Source: Cladopsammia gracilis (taxonomy: Eukaryota; Cnidaria; Anthozoa; Scleractinia; Dendrophylliidae). Taken from it: a stretch of DNA of 64,000 bases. Shown piece by piece: positions 32,701-46,800 of this stretch (position 1 is its first letter; the number at the start of each line of letters is the position of its first letter). A program made the position numbers and the translations under genes. The notes under the pieces were generated by a model, which saw only the letters and a list, made by a program, of their open reading frames with translations, was not told the DNA's origin and searched no databases. The DNA lies in the NCBI GenBank assembly GCA_022457155.1, contig JAJGOT010000157.1:602501-666500 (forward strand). The letters are read 5' to 3'.

Positions 32701-35700
32701 CTGCCTGTTAATCAATGAAATCGATTATCGATGATAATAAAGAGGGCCTTTACATTTTTACGATACGCTTAATGTAAAATTAAAAGCACCCAGATATCTG
32801 TTTTACGGCTCTTCCCGGGCGAAACACCAGTTATATATTTCACTTAGGGTTGTAAATGGCTCGTGCACTATTTGCTGTTAGCTGTATGTGATTTGCTATG
32901 TAACTGGTTTGATTTGCTTTGTTTTCAGTTGTACTTCCAACATTGGGGCGCTATGGAGAAGACCCTCAGAAGTATCCCTTGGCCTTGGCTGCAATTTGGT
33001 TGGCATAGTAACGCATGAGCTCGGTCATCTCCTGGGTTTTGGGCATGAGCAGAACAGACCTGACAGAGATCAGTATATTGACATCTTGTGGGAAAACGTC
33101 AAAAGAGGTCAGTGTTTAGGTCCTTCTCTTTTTCCTCTTTAACAACAACAACAACAACAACAACGACGATTTATGAAAGAAGAATTGTGCTAAAAAGCCA
33201 AAATGGCGTTTGATTTATTTCAGGCCATAACCTATAAATTGCTAAGTTTGCAATGTTCAGTAACAATTATCTTTTTGTCTTTTGATTGATTTGCTTGTCA
33301 TTTACTGATCTTGTGATCTAAAGGATAAGGCTAGTCAAGATTAGGCCACACGTATCTTTTTTTAAGTATGCAGTTGTTATTCTCGACTGTCCAAAAGTAA
33401 GTGGTTAAGGCATTTAACAATGGTTCTTACGGTGGACATGTTTGGATTGTTCAATTCAATCTTGGCCGAGACCTATCCGTAAGCGGATGTCAGGGCTAAT
33501 TTCGGTAAAGGCATTTACAGTTCAGAAATTTCCATTGGTTAGTTTCTATTTGGTTTACTTCAGTCCGTTTGGTATGCTTGGGTTTGTCCGATTAACTATT
33601 TTGTCCGAATGGTTTATGGCCTTCTGGTTCTCACGGTCCGCGAACTGGCCAAACAATTGTACATAGGTAGGCTTGTTTCAGTTGATAGTCAGTCGATAAA
33701 TCTTGTGGCCTCGGGACCAGCTGTCCGTCTAATTGAGCTTGGCGCTGCACAAGACGTCCCAATAAAGACGATTCTTAGAACCTCCCGTTTACCAATTTCT
33801 TAACCATACATACATACATACTTTATTACCTTTCCCCAAAGGGGCTTTTCAAAGATAATTAAAACTAACTAACAAGAATAATCGAAAAATAACTAATTAC
33901 ATTATGATCATAAATATAAATCGTATTTACAAATATAAATTGAATTAATTAAGTTAAGATTCTAAAAATTCCTTAAGAAGCTTGCTTGCGCTTTAAAACT
34001 TTCTTAAAAACCGAGACAGATTTACCAATGAGTTCCAAATGTTAACAGTGCGATAATAAAATGTCCTCTGGCCAGAAGCAGTCGCATGTGTATTTTTAGC
34101 GTATCGCGCCGGCTCCTTGTGTTGTATGCCACGTTTGAATTCAGAAACAATCTCGTTTCTATAACCTCCAGAGGGGCCTCCAGAGGAGCCTTCAGAGGAG
34201 CCTCCAGAGGGGCCTCCAGAGGGGCCTCCAGAGGGGCCTCCAGAGGGGCAAACGTTGGGAACGAAATTGATAAAAACTCACAGTACAACAGTATAAATTA
34301 TTTTTCTGTTTGTTTGACAGCCAATTTCAGGGCTTTTAAAAAGCATAGCCATTGGTCCTTCCACAGTTTTGGTATCCCCTATGACTACAATTCCATAATG
34401 CACTACGGGCGCTACCATTTCTCAAAAAATGGCGAACCAACCATGGTATCACGTGACCCGAAAATTAAGTGGTTTGGAAGTCGCTACCCAAGCAAGCTGG
34501 ACATAAAACAGGTTTGTCATGTTTTTCGATACCATAAACTCTTACTACAGCATAAGCATTATATCGTGGTATATTTTCACTCCTACGCTGGCCCTGTAGA
34601 AGACTAGTTCTACTAGTCGAAATATTGGCCATTAAACCTGCCATTAATTTCCGTTGTACTAGCCTTGCATTTCGAACGTTTATCTACACCTTGGGTGACG
34701 TCTAGTACTCGCATCCCTTTATAAAGGAGATCCGGAAAGTAAGTTACACTATTTATCGTAGTGTTGAGTGGTCCTCTACATTTAAACGTTTTATACATTA
34801 TATCGTGCGTTATTAGTCAACGAATTTTCACGAGCTGGTAGTTTTCGCAACGTGTTCTACCCTGCATGTTTTTATAAAGATCAAACTTAGTGATTAAAGA
34901 GGGAAAAGTGTTACTCCAGAAAGCTGGATTGCTATTTTCACCATATTTAATTTGTATTTTTTTTCTTCCATTTTTTTCAGATGAACCTATTATACTCGTG
35001 TCCAGGTAGGGCACATTGGAATCTTTCAAACCACTTTTTATATTCCGTTCGTTTGCAATGTTTATTTCAAAAGATTGAAATTTGTTACTTGCCGAGCAAA
35101 ACGTTTATTTGAGGCTGCAAGAGTTTGGTTTGGAGGAACTCACCACTATTGTTCTTTTTGTAGAAATTCCACTTTTTCCATACCACTTCTCTTTACGATC
35201 AACTTCTCCTTCATTTCTCAACTGCATCCCAATGAATCAATCACGCGACACAGAGTGGGGAACCAGATACCTTTGCTACAAACCCGCCTTGAAAAACCTG
35301 CATATCACCTGGTCACCTAACGGGACAATAAGTGGACAGGAATGCATCAATACCGCCATGCCTTATGAGCGCAGTGCCGAGCTTTGGGCCAACAGTTTCC
35401 TTTGTTTACCAAGTGAAAGTTTATTGAAATTAAGTTGGTCAACAATCGGTCCATTGAGTAGACACGGCTGTCTCCTAATACGAAAGGGAGGACTCAATAG
35501 AAATGGTTATTTTCTTTGTGGACACTCCAAGTATCAAAAAATAGGTGAGGTTGGGTTATACATATCTCAGCTTAAAAATACCGTTTATACTCGAATAGAA
35601 AAAACACCATATACCCGGTATATCTTTTATTCTCCTTTGGATTTTTAATACCTTAGCTAGTGGTTTCTCCTGCCTGAAATAGCATTTTTGTTCCTCCGAG

Positions 35701-38700
35701 AATGCCAAGTATAGCAATTCCCATGTTGCTCCCATGAATCTGCTTTCCCTCAAAAAAATCGATCCCTTCCTGCCAGAACCCCCACCCTTTAACTTGATGT
35801 GCAAAACATTGTCGAGCCTGCGGTTGAAATCCTAAAGTACGACCATTCAAATGAAATTGTGTTCCTGTGTTTGTGTTAATTTTATCTCTTATAACTATTG
35901 AGTCTAGTATCTACCAACTCTCAAGTTTGGCCATCCAAATAAAGGCTTTCACCTGACGACTGATTCTATTTCGCTAGATGGCGGTTGGTCCAAATGGTCC
36001 TTGTGGCGCTCCTGTAACCAGAAGTGTGGAGGTGGATACAGAATTCGGATGCGATCGTGTGACTCACCAGTGCCCAAATATGGCGGAGCCTCATGCAGAG
36101 GAAATTATTATGAAACAGTGTCGTGTAACACCGTTCGGTGTCGTCACGGTAAACTGACATTTTAGTTGGATGTTACTTTCCTTGTGTGGGTATGTCGACG
36201 GTAACAAAACGCTTTGACTATAGGGAGTTGTGCGACGACATTAAAATAGTTGCGTGTAAGTGTTTTATGATGCTGCCTCGTCAATCTACATTGAATCCAT
36301 AAGGTGATGACAACAGAAACTAAGTATTCTTCTCCACAAAGGCGGTCCAAAGATGGTCCATTTATAGGATGAATGAAGGGCTTGAAATCGAGACGGAATG
36401 TGGAATATTATGATTTACAATGGTAGAACGGCATGTGCTGTCTTTAGTACTGGGGGTAGCAATGGAAATTAAAATCTAATCGGAATGACGGTTTATAGTT
36501 GGCGCCGCAGGATGGCGAAAAGAAACAAAATTTTTGTGAAACGGAAATGAAAAGCCTTTTTTGGATGTATTTAACATAAAACTTCTTTCTTTCACAGAAT
36601 TCCCCTCATGGCCACATGATTTCACGTTTATGTTCCTAAGTTTTACTCCGAAGCGAAAGCAGTGCATCAGGATATACGAAAGATACCAATACTTCCACTG
36701 GGCACGCGCAAAGCTCTGCTGGGCGAGCACCAAGAGATACATTGACCTCCGTTGGTCAGACAACGGCAATATACCATTCATGCGCTGTACAAAGATCACA
36801 CAGCAAAGCGGGAGGTACCAAACTGGTGGCTGGCAAAACAATTACCTGTGTATTGAAAAAATTGCACCTTATGTGTGAGTATGCCGCAGGGTGGAGGAAA
36901 GGAAGACTGTGGGTCTTACGTATGTGTAAGGAGTGGAAGGGATGGTACTTCTCTTGACCCATGCTATTTTATTGTATACATTGCCGGCTGGAGGCGCGGT
37001 GTTGTAGTGGTTAGCACGTAGAACTAAAGATCTGTAGGTTTGTAGTTCGAGTTCTGGACTATGCCGTTATGTTGTTTCCTTAGACATGAAACTTTGCCCC
37101 ACATTGTCTCCCTCAACCCAGGTGTATAAATGGGCGCCGGCCACATAATGCTGGGGGTAACCCCGAGATGGACTGGCATCCCATCCATGAGAGAGTAACA
37201 ATAATCCTAGTTACCTCAGACACACAGAAACCTGTTTCTCGAGTGCGACTTAACACTGCCGGTTAGCACTATATGCACGTCATTTCTCGTTCCTGCAGTG
37301 CTCTGGTGTTTTCAGTTTTCCGGAGAAAGCCAAAATTTGTAAATTCCAATTCTGGAAAAGTCACTTCGTACTTTGCTGATTTCTTGATTATTTGATTATT
37401 TCTCTAGTAGCTAGTTTCTAAAAGTACTGTATACCCTCCACCCACTTGTAATCGCTCTGTGCCAACTCGAAAGCTTGGCTCCTCCTTTGGCTACTACACA
37501 CTTTTTCCTTTGTTATGTTTAATTCAATGTATAGTTAGCTCTGTTCTTACTTCCTTTTTTTCCTTATTGTTGTTGTACTGTAATTGAATAAGTGTGAATA
37601 ATAAACTTGAACTTGAACTTCTTTGAGAGGCAACTATAGTTTACAGGTCTACGAACTGTTCTTATAACTGAATTGTTTTCCCTTTATCAGGGGTAAATAG
37701 GTAGCCAAATATAAAGTAAATAATTCCGCAATTTAGCGAGACACTTGTGATCAGATACTAAGAAAACTCACGATTTCTTTTGCTACACCGAAGTACAGAC
37801 ACATGAACATTAAGACAGACTTCAAAGGAACAAACTACCAAAAGTAATTTGCGTTTGTTATGTTTCATTCTCAGCTTTAAATGGTCAACAAATGGAACTA
37901 TTAAAGGCTTGGAGTGTATACATTGGCAAAATGAAGCGTTTGCTCATCAAAACCTTTGGCAAAACAACTACCTGTGCGCAAGCGAATACCCTACACCAAC
38001 ACGCTGTAAGTTAGTTTCTTTGGTAAGATAGTTACCTATGCGCAAGCGAACACGCTCCACCAACACGCTGTAAGTTAGTTTCTTTGGTAGAATAGTTACC
38101 TGTGTGCAAGCGAACACCCTCCACCAACACGCTGTAAGTTAGTTTCTTTGGTAGAATAGTTACCTGTGTGCAAGCGAATACCCTCCACCAACACACTGTA
38201 ATTTAGTTTCTTTGGTAGAATAGTTACCTGTGTGCAAGCGAATACCCTCCACCAACACACTGTAATTTAGTTTCTTTGGTAGAATAGTTACCTGTGTGCA
38301 AGCGAACACCCTCCACCAACACGCAGTAAGTTACTTTCTTTGGTAGAATAGTTACCTGTGTGCAAGCGAACACCCTCCACCAACACGCGCGCTGTAAGTT
38401 AGTTTCTTTGGTAGAATAGTTACCTGTGTGCAAGCGAACACCCTCCACCAACACGCGCGCTGTAAGTTAGTTTCTTTGGTAGAATAGTTACCTGTGTGCA
38501 AGCGAACACGCTGTAAGTTAGTTTCTTTGGTAGAATAGTTACCTGTGTGAAAGCGAATACCCTCCACGCTGTAAGTTAGTTTCTTTGGTAGAATAGTTAC
38601 CTGTGCGCAAGCAATATAACAATATAATATAACAAACACCAGTTAGAACCAGTATTCGTAAACATTCCTAGAGTCAATCATATCACTTTCACTTCAACGT

Positions 38701-41700
38701 TTACAATGTCAAATCAAAGCCATTGAGTAATTTCCATGAGAGGCTTTTGTTTCTTAAAACTTCGCAAAAGGAGAATTTTTTAACAGCTGGATGCTATCGG
38801 GAGTAAAACAGTTACGCCAGTCTAACATAAGTTGATCTCTTTTCTTTCAGCGTCATCTACAGGCTGTTATCCAGAGTGGCACTCGTTCTTTGTAAACAGG
38901 GTTCCATACTGTTACCTTCCTTCCAGTAACAAATATCAAACGTGGAACGAAGCGCAGAAATTCTGTGAGGGAAAGAATTCAAAACTTGTCAGCGTCACAA
39001 GCAAAGAGGAACAAGATTTCATCAAAAGCATAATCACGAACAATGTTTGGATTGGATTTCACAAGAAACGGGATTGGGAATGGACGGACGGGTACGATGA
39101 ACATTTTCCTTATGCTTACTTAAGCCAATGACGTAACCAGTTGTTGCAGTAATCCATATAAAGTTAGAAATCAATGCTACCCCAGAGAGTCCCAGAGAGA
39201 GATACGAGAGAGAGATACGAAGTTCATCATTGAAACCAAATTTATGACTCGATCCCTGTTCTGGGGAAGCAGTGGTGGCGCAGTGGTGAGAGCACTCGCC
39301 TTCCATCAATGTGGCCCGGGTTCGATTCCCGGCGCGGCGTCACATGTGGGTTGAGTTTGTTGTTGGTTCTCTCCTTGCTCCGAGAGGTTTTTCTCCGGGT
39401 ACTCCGGTTTTCCCCTCTCCTCAAAAATCAACACTTCCAAATTCCAATTAAATGGTTTCACTGGATTTTTGACGAGTCTCGTAAATGATTAGGCAACCAT
39501 GCGCAGGCGATCATATATCCATGCAGCCTGCGCAATATAAATACTTAAATTATTATTGGGAATTTTTCACAGGGTTTTATCCCTGGGGCAATATTTCCAG
39601 TCAGGTCTCCTCCCGAGACCTTAGACTTTTATCACTTTCCTTAGGATATGTGCCGATCCAAGGAGAGCCAATTTTTGCATTGTTCTTGTTCTGTTCTTTA
39701 TTCCTATTTTCTCCAAATGTCGCGCCAACTTCTTTGATACTGATCCTAACGCTCCTACAACCACAGGTACCACTTTTGTCCTCGTTTTCCATATCCTTCT
39801 GATCTCTCTTCCCAAGTCTTGGTATTTTTTATACTTTTCAGTTTCTTTCTGCAATACATTACTATCTCCGGGAACAGCAATATCCACAATGGTTGTTTCC
39901 TTTGTCTTCTTTTTCAGGATTACAATGTCTGGCCTCCTGTGATGGATTTCACGGTCGGTTTGTATGGTGAAGTCCCACAACAGTTTTACTTACTCATTCA
40001 CCTCTACGCTTTTTGGAGAATGCTCATACCACTTGTTACCGCACTCAACTCCATATTCCATGCACAACTCCCAATGTATGACCCGCCCAACAACATCATG
40101 TCTCCTTTTGTATTCTGTCTGCGCAAGCTTGGCGTAACTACACAGGATATGCTGCACAGTTTCATCATGGCTACCACACATTCTGCCTTTGGGTGATACA
40201 TTTTGGTTTTCGATCCTGGCTTTTACTGCATCCTTCTGTCTCCTTCTTCAATTCACCTGTTCTTATCCAATTCCAGGAAACACTAGATAGATCCTCTGTC
40301 TCTCTCTTGAACTGCCCATGCAACTGCTTTCCAGACCAGTCCTCAGTTCTTTTCCTCTTCATTCCCTCTTTATAATCCTTTGGTGTTTGGTGTTTAACAG
40401 ACGTTCCTGGCTCTGGCTGATATAGACATTGATGTTTCTTTCTTCAGTATTAATGCATATGGCGTCCTCAACACTAATTAGTCCATGCCCTCCCTCTCTT
40501 CTTGGTAAGTATAGACGGCTTACATTGGACCTAGGATGTAGAGCGCCATGTATGGTTAGGAATTTCCTGGTATTACGATCCAATTCAGCAAGCTCATTCT
40601 TTGTCCAATTTATAATCCCTCCACTGTATCGAACTAGAGATACAGCCCAGTTGTTAATAGCATTTATAACATTACCAGCATTTAGCTTTGAGGACAAAGT
40701 TTTCTTCACCCTTCTAATGTACTCCTTCTTCATACTGCTCTTCATTTCCTCATGCATAATGTCATCGGCCTCCAACACCCCTATATATTTATAACCTTCA
40801 ACTTCATCTCTAATACTTCCATCAGGCAATCTTATAGCCACTGGCTTACCCAACTTGCCTCTTCATTACCATCATTGCACACTTTTCAATTCCAAAATCC
40901 ATACCAAGTCACTGCTGAACACCCGGACAGTTTGTACAAGTGTGTTGATTTCCTTCTCATTTTTTCCATACAATTTCAGATCATCCATGAATAGTAAATG
41001 GTTATCTTGCCCTCTTCCTTACTGAGTTGGTAGCCTGCCGCTGATTCATTCAGTACACTACTAAGAGGTAGCACTGCAATCACAAATAACAAAATTAAAG
41101 GGGATAGGGTATCTCCCTGGAAGATTCCTCTCCTTATGGACACTTCGCCAAGGTCCTTACCACATGCTGTTAGTTGTGTTTTCCAGGACCCCATGCTTTC
41201 CTTCATTAACTGTTTGATGTTATCTGCAGCCCCTACAAGGTCAAGTGTTTCTAATATCCAGGAATGGGGAACAGAATCATACGCCTTCTTATAATCGATC
41301 CAAGCAATGGCTAGGTTGGTTTTCCTCTACCTACAGTCACGTAGTATTGCTCTGTTTATAGTCAGTTGGTCCTTTGTTTCTCTGCTCCCCTTTCGGCAGC
41401 CTTTCTGCTCATCTGGGAGCAACGAGCTCTGCTTGAGATGTTGATACAAATCCTCTGCTATAATCCCTGTGAGCACTTTCCGCATTATAGGTAAGTATGT
41501 TATTGGTCTATAATTTCCCACAGCATTCCCTTTCGCCTTGTCTTTGATCAGCAGAACAGTTCGTCCCTTAGTCATCCATTTGGGAATACCCCTACCATCC
41601 AGGCATTCTTGCAGCTGCATCACTATCCGTTCATGTAGTTTCTTCACGCTCTTTAACCAGAATCCTTGTACATTATCAGGGCCAGGAGCCTTCCAGTTTG

Positions 41701-43816
41701 GGATCTTCCTTAAGATCACTCGGAGCTTTTCGATATCAATGGATAGGTCATCTTGTTGTTCTGCCTGGGTCTTTCCTTTTAGGTCATTTTACCAACCATC
41801 ATCTCTTCTGTGTTCCACTGGCTGGTCCCAAATATTACTCCAGAACTCTCTAGCTTCATCAGCATCAGGGGTGGGTTGCTCACTTCCCTGTGGGTCATCA
41901 ATTTCTTTATAAAACTGCCTCTGGTTCACCTCAAATAACCTATTCTGACGGTATTGCAAAATTCGGTCATTATATCGTTTGATCTTATGAGCTTTTGCAT
42001 TTATACGCTGTTTTAGTTCTTCAATCACAACTGTGACTCCCTTGGTTTCAATTTTGCACTTTCTCCACAACTGATTCTTGATTCTCGGCCTACAGCAGTC
42101 ATTTCTACAGACTTGCTCTAATCTGCTGTGGTCTTTTCGCAGCTGATCGAACTGTCCTTGTAGCCGTCTTTTCCACCAGGGATCTTTAGTTGCTTTTTTC
42201 CTGCCAGGTTTGATACCCAGTCTTGTTTCGGTCACTACTACAGCAGTGGCATACAGTAGCCTATTGGTTTCTGAGATATCTCTTGTTTGTATTCGAGCAG
42301 CTACTTCTTCTACAACCTGAAGCTCTTCTCTAATCCTCCTCTTTGCAATTCCCTTCAAAGCTGTCACTTTGTCTTGGTCTTGACTCCGCCTGATTTCATT
42401 CAGCCTTTTCCAGATCAACAGTTGGTCTTCAGTCATTTGTTGCTGCACTTCATCGCACCGTTCACTCTGAACCTGGGCTTCCTGCTCAGTCTGCGGGTCC
42501 ATCTCCTTTGAAGTCTCGATTGGTATTTTATACTCATTACCAACACTAGCTTCCTCTACATCAACTGACCCACATTGTTCATCACCATTCCCATGCATAT
42601 TCCTCTTGATCTCTTCTAATTCAACTGTTGTGAACCATTTACTTTTCAAGATAGTACGGGCCTGGTCTGCAAGCCTCTGTTCGGTCACTTTTATCATTCC
42701 TTTCTCATCCCACAGCCTCAACATTCTCTGCCGGTACCCTCTTTTCTCCGGGATGCGCTTAAAATAGCATTCCATTAAAGCTCTGTTCTCCTCGACCGAC
42801 CATCTCCTCAGTTCTTTCCTTCCTTGATTCACCCTCTTGAGCAGCAGTTGCTGGATAACGACCGGGTGCTGGCTGCTGTGCCCCAGCAACCCTGCTGGGC
42901 GAGGCACTTTCGTCTGTGACTCCAGTTCCATTTACGCCGTTACTTCTATCTAAAGCAGACATACTTATCATCACTGAGGTGAGAGGTGGCCTTTTTATTC
43001 GTGGTTCCACCGCTAGATAGGATACCAACCAAGGTTTTAAAGAGCCCTATCCACCCTTGCTGTAACCCTAGCGGGGATGGCTATGGGGTTGCTAGCACTT
43101 GCCAAAGGTGCTACTCCAGACTCTGGTGGGCGGGAGCGTCCAACTTCCCGTGATAGGCTAAGGCACCAACCTGTCCTATCCCAGTGCCCATCATTAATAA
43201 TAATAAATTATTATTATTATGTTCATAAATGAACTGGATGATCTTTTTCCGAATTGTTTCCTAAGGGAGTGGGTCATAGCCCATGACCAAAGGTCCCCTA
43301 GGGTTTTCTCTTTACTCTAAAGCTCCAACACCTTTCTCAAAATCCTCGCAGTTCCCAGTAGTGTAGTCTTCTGAAGTAATGAAATACTAATTTTAACATT
43401 CAACTTTGCCAACCACTTGTCCAAATTTTTTGTTACACTTCCCAATGATCCGACAACTATTGGAACCACCTGTACAGTTCTTATGTTCCATATTCTATTA
43501 ATTTCTCTTTTAAGATCCTGATACTTTTCAACTTTCTCATTCTCCTTTTCACCAATTCTTTTATCCGCTGGTACGGCAATATCAATAATAGTGCGCTTTC
43601 TCTCCTCCTTATTTACAACTACAATGTCCGGTCTTCTGGCTTCAATGACATGGTCACACTGTATGTTCACATCCCAGAGTAATTTAACATCGTCATTTTC
43701 ACTTACACTGTCTGGTGCGTGTTCGTACCACTTGTCTGCCTTGTCCAGATGATATTTATCGCATAACTTCCAATGAACTGCTCTTGCAACATTGTCATGT
43801 CTCTGTTTGTATTCCC

Positions 43817-43871
<55 letters not shown>

Positions 43872-46800
43872 AGATGCAGAGAGCGAAATCTAAGAGGAAA
43901 AGTCCCAATTTTCATATTTACATGTACATCTGAATAATCCCGAGAAGCTATGTATATATTAAGTATAAAGTTATTTTAGAAATAGAAAATTGTTTTCGGG
44001 AAGACTGGCTGATTCTCTTATAAAATAGATGGACAAGGGTAATGCTTGCCAATTGTTCTAAAAGCCCTTTTTTGCGGCCCTTATCGAATTTTTTAGGGAT
44101 TCCAAATTTCTGTAAAGCCTGGTCTCCATATGATCGTCCCGATCATCCGGATCATCCCAGTCGTTTCAAAATACAGTCAACTCTCTCTTAACGGACACTT
44201 CTATAATACGGACACTGGTGTTGGTCCCTGCCGTTTTTCAGTTATTTTACTGTAACTGAACTCTCTATAAGACGGACACCTCTCCAAGACGGACAACAGC
44301 CATTTTAAAACCGTCAAACCCAGAATTCATTGCTCTCTGTGTTCGAAAATGGCGGCAACACTCTTTACTATTTATGGAGGAGGTTAAAAAGAATGAGTGC
44401 CTTTACAACAAATTTTGTAAAAAAAATACATAAAACAAGTAGACTAGACTGAATTGTTGGCGAAAGATAAGGGGAAAATTCCACATTAACGCGGCCGCAG
44501 CGGAAAAGCCTACAAAAATATTGCAACGCATACGGCCAATGTCTGAAAAAGAGGTTACTCTTCGATTAAAGTCCGCTATTTTGTTCGCGAATCTCGCGCC
44601 AAAAGTCTATTATCGGACCCAGGAATTTTGCCAAAGCGATTATATGGGAACCAGCGATCGTCCCGGTCGCTGTTTCAACTGTTTACGTTGTAACAACAAA
44701 TAATAACTCCTTCGAGTAAAACGTCTCCTTACTTTATTGTTGTTGCCTTTTTAATTACATGTCGCGCGAATTGTGACGTAGTTAAATTACATAATTTATG
44801 ACACTCTCCCGGGCCGACAAGTTAAGCTGAATAGTACACGTTCATGCTTAAAGAGTAAAAAGAATGTCTTATAGTGTTCGCCTCAAAGTCAGTGATTATT
44901 CTATTTGTTCCTTGATTCTCTGTGCTGCCTTCTGAGCAGCAAGTCGTATAGGAGGACGTTGTATATCATTTTCAGGAGTTTTTTCTGTGTTTTTGTTACT
45001 TGGTATGTCACTCCCATCTGACATCTCTAATGGATAAAGTTTCTCTATAGGTCTTGATAGTTCCTTTCCAGAACGTACTCTCAGAGATACAGATCGTGTG
45101 AGTCCATCTTTCCCCGTGTGCAGTCTAGTAACTACACCTATTTTCCATTGGTTTCGTGGTGTGTTATCGTGTATGAGAACAACATCTCCAATAATAACTC
45201 CCCTTTTGTGTAATATTCTCTTTCGACAAGTGTGATGTTCTCGGACTCTTGTCAGATATTCGGTTTGCCATCGAATCCAAAAGGCGTGTATTAGTGTTTT
45301 CTGATACTGAGCTCTTTTTGTAAGAGCTTTTGTTAAAATCTCAGATGGAATATAGTCAGGATCTGCTTCATTTTCTTTAGCATTCGTGTCTGGTAATGCT
45401 AGAAGACGGTGTCCACATAAGAAATGTGATGGCGTCAGAGGAGAGGCATCGTTGATATCTGTATAAGAGTATGTTAAGGGACGGCTGTTTAGCACCGCTT
45501 CTACTTCAGTAAGTATTGTGTTTAATTCAGTCATGTTTAGGCAGGCTTTCCCTAGAGTTTTCTTTAAACACCTTTTCATTAGGCCAATAAGTCGCTCGTA
45601 AAATCCTCCCCACCACGGAACTCTTTCAGTGATGAATTTCCATGTTATGTTGTGATGAGCGAGGAACCTTTGGGATGAATCCGTTTCAAGGATGTGAGTT
45701 TTGATTGTTTGAGGTTTTTGAGCTCCGGCTTTCAAAGTTTTTGCGTTGTCTGAAATGATACATTCCGGAACTCCTCGACGGCTTATGAATCGTCTGAATG
45801 CTCTAAGGAAGGCATCGGTGGTCTGATCTTCTACTAATTCAAGGTGTACGGCTCTTACTACTGCACATGTGAAAAGACATATGTACATTTTAGACGAAGT
45901 TTGATTTGTTTGGTCGCGGACATAAAGAGGGCCTGCGTAATCGATCCCTGTAAATTGAAAGACTTGTGATTGTTTGACTCTTGATTGTGGAAACGGTGGT
46001 GTGGGTACAGAACGAAAGGGTGGTCCTTGGACTTTTAGGCATGTTACGCATTTTGATATGATTCTTTTAACAAGTTGTCGACCTTGAGGTATCCAGTATG
46101 TCTGTCTGATTTGAGTTAATGTTTCTCGTACTCCACCATGCATGACCTGCTTATGCATAGATTGGACGATGAGTGTAGTTAAGTAGTTATCCTTTGGTAT
46201 GAGGATAGGAAATTTTGTGTCGTGAGGCAGATCTGTATACTGTAGTCTACCACGACAGCGTATGAGATCTTCATCGTCAAGATAAAGATCGAGTTGTCGT
46301 ATAATGGCAGGTTGTCTGGATTTGTCTTTGCTCTTCAGGTATGAAATTTCTTGTCTGTAGATTTTGTGTTGAGTAGCTTTTAGTAAGATATTTCTGGCTT
46401 CCGCGATATCATTCGCTGTAAAAGTTTCACTATATACTTCACTTTTTGTCCATTTTCTCGTGAAGTTGATAACTCGGGCTGTGACTCTGAGTAGACGGAC
46501 TAGGGTGCTGTATCTTGTTATGTCAATGATGTTTAGTATATTCGGATCTTCTTCAACGTTTGTGACAATTTGCAGTTGTAGGCTTTGAAGTTCCTCGTGA
46601 ACTAAATTTTGGGGATATGGAGGCCATTGTTCCTCTGGTTCGCTAAGCCATGGAGGTCCTTCAAACCACAGTCTTCTCTTATCGTTGAATACAATAGTGC
46701 TAACTCCACGGGTTATCAAGTCAGCTGGGTTCATAGATGTCGGGCAAAATCTCCAAGTTTGGGATGACGTGATTTCTTGTATCTTTTGAACTCTAGTTTG

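Noticed and set aside
34022..34288. Glu-Ala-Pro repeat protein
   Set aside because: Encoded by the 12-bp minisatellite; no start or splice context.
38224..38639. Minus-strand repetitive ORFs
   Set aside because: Products of the 64-bp minisatellite derived from exon 10 on the other strand.
39262..39340. tRNA gene
   Set aside because: A and B boxes fit, but the acceptor stem does not close and a SINE body follows.
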